Origin: an uncultured Ruminococcus sp.
GTDB taxonomy: Bacteria; Bacillota; Clostridia; Oscillospirales; CAG-272
Direction: 5' to 3'
DNA: 7,009 bases
Assembly: GCA_902783905.1 (NCBI GenBank)
Contig: CACZSP010000369.1
Coordinates: 1 to 7,009, forward strand
The notes beneath the pieces were generated by a model, which did no database searches, had not been told where the DNA came from, and worked only from the letters and a program-made list of their open reading frames with translations. Both the position numbers and the translations under genes were made by a program. Numbering within the stretch: position 1 is the first letter of the stretch; each line of letters opens with the position of its first letter. This document shows, piece after piece, positions 1 through 5,007 of this stretch.

Positions 1-16
1 ACCGAAATTCTCGCGC

Positions 17-46
17 AAATTCGGCGGATTCCCGTCCGCCGAATTT
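17..46 (-). terminator. GC-rich hairpin with A/T flanks, likely intrinsic terminator
   Basis: Positions 17-28 pair perfectly with 35-46, a 12-bp stem around a 6-base loop. The stem is GC-rich at the loop end and finishes in AAATT/AATTT at its base, the arrangement expected of a bidirectional intrinsic terminator. It is the second of two hairpins after the leftward operon. The run of T is short, so strength is uncertain. Confidence 0.6.
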
Positions 47-84
47 TCGGGGCTGTTTAAAAAGTTGACTTTTTAAACAGCCCC
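20..84 (-). repeat. Composite double-hairpin repeat, left copy (downstream of leftward operon)
   Basis: Read leftward, in the direction of the operon it follows, this element is a 36-nt palindrome, two bases, then a GC-rich hairpin. The right copy (6945-7009) is its reverse complement over 65 aligned positions with one difference, in the two-base linker (position 47 against 6982). Both copies start within about 40 bases of a stop codon and have the same orientation relative to the gene they follow. That placement suggests a dispersed 3'-end element, either terminator-like or a REP/MITE-type intergenic repeat. No transposase is present. The repeat is directly visible; its function is inferred. 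Confidence 0.9.
49..84 (-). terminator. 36-nt palindrome at operon 3' end
   Basis: Positions 49-64 pair perfectly with 69-84, a 16-bp stem with a TTGA loop on the plus strand. The stem has a GGGGCTG base and an AT-rich upper half. It lies 11 bases past the TGA stop (96-98) of the DUF3592-type gene, so a role in transcript ending or 3'-end protection is plausible. There is no U-tract directly after the stem, so it is not a textbook intrinsic terminator on its own. Confidence 0.6.
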
Positions 85-95
85 TTTCACCGCCT

Positions 96-509
96 TCAGT
101 AAATTCCTTTTACGACCGTTTTTACGATCATTCCGGCGCCGACCACGGATACCAGTCCGCCAATCACAATCGCCAGGACGGTCATTCCCACGCTTTTGTA
201 AAGAATATCTGCCGGATCTGCCGGATCGTACATGATTCCGATGGTCGCGCCCTCCTTGAAGGAGGCGTTGTAGGACCCGAGCTCGCCGCGGTAATCCTTT
301 CCGTCCACCGTATACTTTACGAACACGTGATATTCGACGTCTTCCCCGGAATAATCCGCGTCGATCCTGTCGATGACCGCTTCGGTTTCGGAATAGGTTT
401 TATACTTTCCGAGCGTTTTTGCCGAAAAAACGACCGTGACGATCCCTCCGGCGATGAGGAGGATGGGCAGTATGATTCCGATGAAGATCCTTTTGAGAGA
501 CGAGTTCAT
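96..509 (-). CDS. DUF3592-type two-pass membrane protein
   Basis: The 137-aa protein has two hydrophobic segments, about residues 9-30 and 108-129, around an extracytoplasmic-sized domain of about 75 residues. That middle part has the pattern of DUF3592 proteins: a beta-rich stretch with VKYTVDGKDYRGEL (64-77) and then EGATIGIMYDPADP (86-99), where a basic or acidic loop normally precedes YDPxNP. The molecular function of the family is not known to me. It is the last gene of the leftward operon, 13 bases after the previous stop. Its ribosome binding site AAAGGAA overlaps that stop codon (TGAAAGGAA), so its translation is probably coupled to the upstream gene. Length is normal for the family and it appears intact. 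Family assignment is by eye. Confidence 0.8.
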   Translation of the reverse strand: MNSSLKRIFIGIILPILLIAGGIVTVVFSAKTLGKYKTYSETEAVIDRIDADYSGEDVEYHVFVKYTVDGKDYRGELGSYNASFKEGATIGIMYDPADPADILYKSVGMTVLAIVIGGLVSVVGAGMIVKTVVKGIY

Positions 510-515
510 TCCGTA

Positions 516-525
516 ATTCCTTTCA
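516..525 (-). promoter_or_regulatory. Ribosome binding site fused to upstream stop codon
   Basis: On the minus strand the stop TGA of the 318-aa gene reads straight into AAGGAA, giving TGAAAGGAA about 7-8 bases before the ATG at 509. The same TGAAAGG arrangement recurs at 3915-3923 before the lamin-tail gene. It fixes the start of the DUF3592-type gene and indicates coupled translation. Confidence 0.65.
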
Positions 526-1479
526 GTGTTTGGTCGTCATTTCAAGTTCGATTTCGAAGAAACCGCCGCTAAGCCGGGACGGAAGGATTTTGCCGTCGGT
601 GACGGTGATCTCCCGTCCGCCTTCGAATACGAATACCATTTTTTTATTTTTTCCGGTCCTGAACCCGTTTTCGGGCAGGCCGGACCAGGCAAGTATTCCG
701 CTGCGGTTGATCGACTCTTTTATCGCGCCGACGGTTTCCGCGTCGACCGCCTTTTCGCTTTCATATACTTCCGGGCCGGAATACTTCGCGACTTTTTTGT
801 TTATACCGCATCCGTCGGGAAGGACCGTGAGAACCGCCCGGGTATATCCCGATTCGCCCCTGTCTTCAAGAAAGCGTATTTCCCGCAGATCCGACGCGTC
901 CGGCAGCGGGACGCGCTTTCCGCCGAGGGCGCGGCTGAAGGCCGAAACTATCGCCTGTCCGGCTTCGAAGGATACGACGGGGGACTGATTGTCCGAAAGG
1001 CCGATGCGTTCCCCGCTTCCGTACCGGATATCGACGTACCCTCCGAAGTTTTCGGGAAGACCGTGCGTCATTGAATGATACCCGTTGCGCTTTGCCAGAT
1101 CAAATTCGTTTACGATCGCGACAAGAGCGGGGAAGACCGGATCATCCGTCAGCGCCCAGGCGTCGCTTCTCCGGTCCCGGCTGCGAAAGCCCTGAGAGGT
1201 TGAAAGGAAGATAAAGGTGCCGCGTTCCGCCGGGGCGGCAAAAGCCGAGAAGAAACAAGGCTTTCCGCCCGCGTCGAACTCGCGGGATGGCGAAAGAGGA
1301 GGAGTCAGCGCGGATTCGGCGTCAAAAAGGATCATTTCGGTCGATACGATCGTTTTCGGCACTTTTGTATCCTGAAAGGCGTCGGTCCCGCCGCAGGTTC
1401 CGGGTGCCGTTTTTTTCAATACGACGATTCCGTCGTCCGGCGGGGCTTCCTTGCGTTTTTTTCCGAAAAGTCCCATCAT
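523..1479 (-). CDS. Hypothetical protein, probably two related DUF-like domains
   Basis: This 318-aa protein is not one I can name. It has no signal peptide or membrane segment and begins with a short basic stretch (GKKRK, residues 6-10). The C-terminal part (about 198-310) resembles most of the neighbouring 150-aa protein: YSG at 233-235, AETV at 247-250, ILAWSG at 262-267, then a hydrophobic strand, GGREITV and a late LPS. An internal stretch (about 116-185, with GLPENFGG at 140-147 and SDNQSP at 162-167) may be a diverged earlier copy. The start is ambiguous: two ATGs lie in tandem at 1479 and 1476. GGAG at 1483-1486 is only 3 bases from the first but 6 from the second, so the second (317 aa, beginning MGLFG) fits better. 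The first ATG overlaps the upstream stop as ATGA, indicating translational coupling. Likely cytoplasmic; function unknown. Confidence 0.8.
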   Translation of the reverse strand: MMGLFGKKRKEAPPDDGIVVLKKTAPGTCGGTDAFQDTKVPKTIVSTEMILFDAESALTPPLSPSREFDAGGKPCFFSAFAAPAERGTFIFLSTSQGFRSRDRRSDAWALTDDPVFPALVAIVNEFDLAKRNGYHSMTHGLPENFGGYVDIRYGSGERIGLSDNQSPVVSFEAGQAIVSAFSRALGGKRVPLPDASDLREIRFLEDRGESGYTRAVLTVLPDGCGINKKVAKYSGPEVYESEKAVDAETVGAIKESINRSGILAWSGLPENGFRTGKNKKMVFVFEGGREITVTDGKILPSRLSGGFFEIELEMTTKH

Positions 1480-1928
1480 TCTCTCCGTTCCGCACCGCGC
1501 AGTGCTGCGTTCAGTCCGTCGGTAAAATCACTGAAGTGCGACGGGAAATCCTGCGAGCCGGCGGCGCGTACGGTTTTCCCGCCGTTGACCGTGGCTGAAA
1601 AGGAAAAGATCTTGCCGTCCTTAACGCCGCGCGGGTGTTTTCCGTGAAAACCGTCCCATGAAAGTATCCGGCACCGGTTGAGGAGGCCGAGGACGTCTTC
1701 GGCGGGGCAGATAACCGATCTTTTCGGGATCCGTTCTTCTTTTTCTCCGCTGAAGCGGACGCCGTATTCGGTCAGCTTGGCCGATCCGTCAAGCGCGACG
1801 ATCTCGTATTCAGAGACGCCCCGCATTCCCGAAAGCCGAAGGACGACAACTTCGAAGGATTCGATCCTCCGGTCTTTACTTCCGGCGCGCGTGAAGGCGC
1901 CGCGGAGCTTCTCTGCGATCCTTCCCAT
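1476..1928 (-). CDS. Hypothetical protein, single DUF-like domain shared with the next gene
   Basis: This 150-aa protein has no signal peptide or membrane segment and I do not recognise a named family. After a basic N-terminus (1-22) comes a beta-rich domain: YEIVALDGSAKLTEYGVRFSG (about 41-61), PAEDVLGLL (75-83), ILSWDGF (88-94), KDGKIFSFSATVNGG (103-117), then AAGSQDFPSHFSDF (122-135) and a terminal helix. The order of short motifs (FSG, AEDV, IL-W-G, GK-F-F, GG, G-P) recurs in the C-terminal part of the following 318-aa protein, so the two look like paralogous domains placed side by side. It sits 10 bases after the lamin-tail gene and its stop overlaps the next start (ATGA). I see no Shine-Dalgarno sequence before the ATG, unlike its neighbours, so initiation may depend on ribosomes arriving from upstream. 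Function unknown. Confidence 0.78.
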   Translation of the reverse strand: MGRIAEKLRGAFTRAGSKDRRIESFEVVVLRLSGMRGVSEYEIVALDGSAKLTEYGVRFSGEKEERIPKRSVICPAEDVLGLLNRCRILSWDGFHGKHPRGVKDGKIFSFSATVNGGKTVRAAGSQDFPSHFSDFTDGLNAALRGAERRE

Positions 1929-1938
1929 CTGCGGTGGA

Positions 1939-3903
1939 TTATTTGAACGCCTTCTCGATTGCCGCCTTCTGCGCGTCGTCCAGGACGCCTACGCTCGATT
2001 CGGCGTAAGTCTTTGCGATCGAGGAAAGATGGCATCTTTTCGCGCTGAAGACGGAGGTCGTCAGATAGCCGTTGATAAACTCGGGATTCTCCTTGTCCCC
2101 GGGCGCAAAGCGCAGGGTGTAGTTGGTGGTAAACGAGCTGTTGTCGTTTTTGCTGCTGAAGGTGTAGAGAGGTTCGTAGCAGCCGAAGTCGACCACCGCC
2201 CACGATACCACTTCGGGCATATCGTCGTAGGTCAGATCGAGCGACCAGAAGCGCTTCGCGTCCTCGGTGTTGAGCGTCTCGTCATCCGAGCGGCGCTGCG
2301 GATAGCGTGTGGATGGCTTGAGGATGACGTAGGTTCCCGTGGAGGAGTTCTTGACGTTGAAGTTCCGGTCGCGGTTGCTGTCGGCGTCCACGAGGAATAC
2401 CTTGACGTCCTGACCGATCTTCCAGAAAGATCTGAAATCCTCGAACTGCGCCTTTACCTTGTGGGAATCCGGGCTGTAGAACCAGAGGATGAAGGTCTTT
2501 CCGGCTTCAATCTTGCCTTCTTCGTACGCAGGGTTAACGGGGCGCGTGCCCGACGTCCAGTAGGAATCGTGATAGGTGTAGGGCGAATCGGTCCAGTCCT
2601 CTCCCGGGAAGATGGCGGTGTATTCCTGGATCAGTCTTTCAAAATAGGTCGAAACGTTCGACGCGCCGCTTCCCTGATAACCGACCATATAATCGTAAAC
2701 GTTTATCGTTTTGCCGGAGTTGTTGTAAAGCTCGATGAACTCGTACGGGTCGGCGCCGCCGCTCGTATAGAGTTTGTTCGTGTTGCCCGACGCGCTCGAG
2801 TGCTGATCGGGCGAGATCCGCGTGATAAGGATATCGGGTTTCGTCGTGTTGTTTTCGGGATCGGTGTAGATATCGTGACTCCGGACTCCTCCGCGTACGG
2901 TCGAAGTCGCCTTTCCAAACGCCGCCTTCTGCGCGTCGTCAAGGCGTCCGACGGTGGATTCGGCGTACGTATTGATCTTTTCAATATGCACCCTTGCCGT
3001 CGATCTTACCGAATCGGCGGTAAACCCGTTTTCGTATTTCGAATCTGACTGCTCGGGTATGAAGCTCAGGGTGAAATTGGTCTGGGAGCTTTCTCCGCCG
3101 TTTGCCGCGGCGAAGCTCTTCAGAGGCTCGGTCTTGTAGTCGACGACCGCCCAGTTTATGATTTCTTCAAGATCGGCGTAGGAGACCTTGAAGTAGTTGT
3201 GATGCTTGTTGTCCGATTCCGGATAGAAGGTCTTGTCGGAGGAGCGGCGCTTCGGGAAACGGGCGGATTCGCGCATGATCATATATGTTCCGGTCTTGGA
3301 GTTTTTGAGCGAGAAGCACATCTCCTCGTCGGCGCTGTCGGCGTCGAGAAGGAAGACTTTAACGCCTTCGGGTATGCTCCAGAAGCTGCGGAACTGCGCC
3401 TCGGTGCAGTTGAGCGAGTGGGAGACGTCGCTGAACATCCATACGACGAAGACCTCACCCGGCGCGATCGCTCCGTTTTCGTAAGAGGGGTTCTCGGGCA
3501 TCTTCGCGTCGCCCGTCCAGTATTTGGCAGTGTAGGAGTAGTGAGAATCGGTCCAGTCCTTTCCGGGATGGAAGGGGGTGTATTCCTGGACGGAGCTTTC
3601 GAAATATTCCGCGTCGTCGGATCCGGTCCCCTGGTATGCCAGCATATAATCGTAGACGTTAACAGACTTGTCGCTGTTGTTTACGATCTCGATGAACTCA
3701 AACGGGTCCCTGTGAGCGGAAGTCCCCGCGTAGCCGGGGTTGGTGTTTTTCGCATTGGAGGGATCGGAATACTGATCGACTCCGATTTCGGTGATCATCA
3801 GTTCGGGGTAGGATACCGCGCTGTCGGCGTTGATCCCGGTAGGAAGAAACATACCGGATAAGATAACCGCCGCCAGAAGCAGGCTTGCAATCCTTTTTTT
3901 CAT
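1939..3903 (-). CDS. Secreted protein with two lamin-tail-type repeats
   Basis: The 654-aa product starts with a clear signal peptide: MKKR, a hydrophobic core, and a probable cleavage after INA near residue 26. The rest is two copies of a unit of about 300 residues (about 33-332 and 356-654). Each opens like a bacterial lamin-tail domain: ELMITEI or DILITRI, then DPFEFIE (66-72) or DPYEFIE (385-391), then NVYDYM (82-87, 401-406). Both units also contain DWTDS, VKVFL-DADS (181-190, 500-509) and a helical end LDDAQKAA. Lamin-tail domains are known from secreted bacterial proteins, often with binding or scaffold roles; no enzyme domain or wall anchor is visible here. The start at 3903 is chosen over an upstream ATG at 3954 because it gives the signal peptide and has AAAGGAG 11 bases upstream (3915-3921). 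The upstream extension would overlap the previous gene. Confidence 0.85.
   Translation of the reverse strand: MKKRIASLLLAAVILSGMFLPTGINADSAVSYPELMITEIGVDQYSDPSNAKNTNPGYAGTSAHRDPFEFIEIVNNSDKSVNVYDYMLAYQGTGSDDAEYFESSVQEYTPFHPGKDWTDSHYSYTAKYWTGDAKMPENPSYENGAIAPGEVFVVWMFSDVSHSLNCTEAQFRSFWSIPEGVKVFLLDADSADEEMCFSLKNSKTGTYMIMRESARFPKRRSSDKTFYPESDNKHHNYFKVSYADLEEIINWAVVDYKTEPLKSFAAANGGESSQTNFTLSFIPEQSDSKYENGFTADSVRSTARVHIEKINTYAESTVGRLDDAQKAAFGKATSTVRGGVRSHDIYTDPENNTTKPDILITRISPDQHSSASGNTNKLYTSGGADPYEFIELYNNSGKTINVYDYMVGYQGSGASNVSTYFERLIQEYTAIFPGEDWTDSPYTYHDSYWTSGTRPVNPAYEEGKIEAGKTFILWFYSPDSHKVKAQFEDFRSFWKIGQDVKVFLVDADSNRDRNFNVKNSSTGTYVILKPSTRYPQRRSDDETLNTEDAKRFWSLDLTYDDMPEVVSWAVVDFGCYEPLYTFSSKNDNSSFTTNYTLRFAPGDKENPEFINGYLTTSVFSAKRCHLSSIAKTYAESSVGVLDDAQKAAIEKAFK
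1942..2838 (-). repeat. Lamin-tail unit 2 of tandem duplication
   Basis: Second homologous unit, about residues 356-654, running to the end of the protein. It keeps the lamin-tail opening (DILITRI, DPYEFIE, NVYDYM) and the closing LDDAQKAA helix. A linker of roughly 25 residues (about 332-355), rich in Thr, Arg, Asp and Asn, separates the two units. Confidence 0.85.
2908..3807 (-). repeat. Lamin-tail unit 1 of tandem duplication
   Basis: First of two homologous units in the secreted protein, encoding about residues 33-332. It aligns with unit 2 over almost its full length. Short DNA blocks are still identical at a 960-bp offset, for example around 2921-2940 against 1961-1980 and 3545-3560 against 2585-2600. 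This indicates an in-frame internal duplication of about 320 codons that has since diverged. Confidence 0.85.
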
Positions 3904-3914
3904 TTTCCGCGTTT

Positions 3915-3923
3915 CTCCTTTCA
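3915..3923 (-). promoter_or_regulatory. Ribosome binding site of lamin-tail gene, overlapping upstream stop
   Basis: Minus strand TGAAAGGAG: the TGA (3921-3923) ends the S51-like lipoprotein gene and AAAGGAG (3915-3921) lies 11 bases before the ATG at 3903. It decides the start in favour of 3903 over the in-frame ATG at 3954. Confidence 0.8.
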
Positions 3924-4832
3924 GTCGATGTAGGCGAATTCCGCCTTGTTCCATTTCGTTCCGTCGTAATTGTATTCGTAAATGTGCTCGGAGCCCGATT
4001 CGCGTATCGATTTAACTATCTGACCGTCGATGAAGACCAGCGCCGTGCCGTTTTCCATAGCGTAGCCGACGTTGTATTTCGGGTTCTTTTCGTTCATGAT
4101 CGCACTGTCGAACTGCGCCCAGAGAGCGCTGTTTGAGAAGTGAGGGCCGTAATAGATGTTTATGACGTCAAGACCGTAGAACCACTTGTAAACCGAATCC
4201 GGAAGCTCGTAAAAATCGTTCCAGGCGCAGTAGGTCCAGCACATGCCGCCGGCGGAGCCGCCGATGCAGACGACGCCGCGGTTGTACGCCTCGATAAGAT
4301 ACTTGTCGACGTCGAACTTCTCCCAGGTCGAATACATGTATTCGCTCTGGCCGCCGCCTACGATTATCAGATCCGCGGAAATTATCTTTTCGCGGAGCTC
4401 GGCGGGATCGTAAAGCGTCGTGGACAGCGCGATCGCCTCGACGTTTCTCGAATAGCCCTTCATCGTGTTGACGTAGCTTTCGATATTGCTGACGGTGTCT
4501 CGCCCGGCGGTGCAGAGGACGATAACGTTCGGATTCTTTTTGTCGATCAGGGAGAACGCCGCCCTGTAGGTTTTTGTACCGGCTCCGCCGCCGCTTATGA
4601 CCGCCTTTTTAACGACGGGCTCGGCCGGCTCGGCCGTAGTTTCCTCGACCGTCGTAACGTCTTCCGCGGTCGTTACGGGCGGTTCTGTCGTGCCGACCGG
4701 TTCGGCGGTGGTTGAAACCGTCACCGGCGACGTCGGCTCGGTCGTACCGCTGCCGCCGCAGGAGGCGAGAAGCGGCAGCGAGAGCGCTGCGATCAGAACG
4801 GCTGACAAAAGCAGCCGCAAACAGTTTTTCAT
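3921..4832 (-). CDS. Exported lipoprotein with S51 (dipeptidase E / cyanophycinase-like) domain
   Basis: The 303-aa protein begins with a lipoprotein signal: MKN, a hydrophobic core, and lipobox LLASC with Cys25 as the predicted lipidated residue. A Thr/Pro/Glu-rich linker (about 29-72) follows. From about 75 onward is a class I glutamine-amidotransferase-like fold typical of peptidase family S51: VISGGGAG (78-85), LIIVGGGQSEYM (155-166), the nucleophile elbow GGSAGG with Ser193, a likely catalytic His231 in YYGPHF, and VGYAMENGTALVFIDG (255-270). Known S51 members (PepE, cyanophycinase) use a Ser nucleophile; most are cytoplasmic, while some cyanophycinases are secreted. The substrate cannot be read from sequence. 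It is the first gene of the leftward operon, with a strong GGAGGA 8 bases before the ATG. It appears intact, with the core motifs conserved. Confidence 0.87.
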   Translation of the reverse strand: MKNCLRLLLSAVLIAALSLPLLASCGGSGTTEPTSPVTVSTTAEPVGTTEPPVTTAEDVTTVEETTAEPAEPVVKKAVISGGGAGTKTYRAAFSLIDKKNPNVIVLCTAGRDTVSNIESYVNTMKGYSRNVEAIALSTTLYDPAELREKIISADLIIVGGGQSEYMYSTWEKFDVDKYLIEAYNRGVVCIGGSAGGMCWTYCAWNDFYELPDSVYKWFYGLDVINIYYGPHFSNSALWAQFDSAIMNEKNPKYNVGYAMENGTALVFIDGQIVKSIRESGSEHIYEYNYDGTKWNKAEFAYID

Positions 4833-4840
4833 TGCGATGA

Positions 4841-4846
4841 TCCTCC
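4841..4846 (-). promoter_or_regulatory. Strong ribosome binding site of S51-like lipoprotein gene
   Basis: GGAGGA on the minus strand, 8 bases upstream of the ATG at 4832. It supports that ATG over the alternative out-of-frame ATG at 4866, which would lie too close to the predicted transcript 5' end to have a ribosome binding site. Confidence 0.8.
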
Positions 4847-4866
4847 GAAATATACAGATTTCTCAT

Positions 4867-4874
4867 TGAAGTAA
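4867..4874 (-). promoter_or_regulatory. TTACTTCA element at transcription start, leftward copy
   Basis: Minus-strand TTACTTCA placed exactly 4 bases beyond the -10 (4879-4884), matching the copy in the rightward promoter. The identity and spacing are visible; a regulatory role is inferred. Confidence 0.5.
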
Positions 4875-4878
4875 TTAT

Positions 4879-4907
4879 ATAATAGCACCAAAAAGACGGG
4901 TTGTCAA
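4879..4907 (-). promoter_or_regulatory. Sigma-A type promoter of the leftward operon
   Basis: Minus strand TTGACA (4902-4907), 17 bases, TATTAT (4879-4884). The -35 is a perfect consensus, the spacer is optimal and the -10 has one mismatch to TATAAT. The predicted start is the A at about 4872, giving a 40-base leader, too short for a riboswitch. It is the only good promoter seen for the five leftward genes. Confidence 0.82.
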
Positions 4908-4950
4908 TAAACGAAACGCAAAAAAAATGTGATTATTTATGAAATTTCTA

Positions 4951-4979
4951 TTGACATAAACGCTCACAGGGAGTATTAT
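4951..4979 (+). promoter_or_regulatory. Sigma-A type promoter of the GLUG-repeat gene
   Basis: TTGACA (4951-4956), 17 bases, TATTAT (4974-4979). It has the same hexamers and spacing as the opposing promoter. The predicted start is the A at about 4986, leaving a short 22-base leader. A GAGGAGGA ribosome binding site (AGGAGG at 4996-5001) sits 6 bases before the ATG. Confidence 0.85.
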
Positions 4980-4983
4980 TATA

Positions 4984-4991
4984 TTACTTCA
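4984..4991 (+). promoter_or_regulatory. TTACTTCA element at transcription start, rightward copy
   Basis: TTACTTCA begins 5 bases after the last base of the -10 (4 bases between) and covers the predicted +1. The same octamer occurs at the same distance in the opposing promoter (4867-4874). It could be a repressor site, a start-site preference or a residue of promoter duplication. Confidence 0.5.
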
Positions 4992-5007
4992 TAAGAGGAG
5001 GACAATT

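Larger units (their letters stand above)
96..4872 (-). other. Predicted five-gene leftward operon
   Basis: One sigma-A promoter and five co-oriented genes with junctions of +17, +10, -4 and +13 bases, followed by the double hairpin. No internal promoter or terminator is evident between the genes. Order: S51-like lipoprotein, lamin-tail protein, 150-aa protein, 318-aa protein, DUF3592-type membrane protein. Confidence 0.75.
4833..5007. other. Divergent intergenic region
   Basis: 175 bases, much more AT-rich than the flanking genes, carrying two divergent promoters. Between the -35 boxes (4908-4950) are an A8 run (4920-4927) and the 8-bp palindrome GAAATTTC (4941-4948), which may act as UP-element or bent DNA. 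No small gene or structured RNA is supported. Confidence 0.7.

Noticed and set aside
1678..3048. Long open frame on the plus strand (about 456 codons) across the lamin-tail and 150-aa genes
   Set aside because: It lies antisense to genes with a signal peptide, repeat conservation and ribosome binding sites. Its translation is Arg/Val-rich with no recognisable domain, typical of a shadow frame in GC-rich DNA.
3904..3954. Upstream ATG extending the lamin-tail protein by 17 residues
   Set aside because: It would overlap the previous gene and place a charged segment before the signal peptide. The ATG at 3903 has a good ribosome binding site and a standard signal peptide start.
4609..4866. Minus-strand ATG at 4866 in the operon leader, opening an 85-codon frame
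   Set aside because: The ATG would sit about 6 bases from the predicted transcript start with no ribosome binding site. The frame overlaps the well-supported lipoprotein signal out of frame.
4928..4968. TGTGA at 4928-4932 and TCACA at 4964-4968 as a possible CRP-type operator
   Set aside because: The half-sites are about 31 bases apart, far beyond the usual spacing, and five-base matches of this kind are expected by chance.
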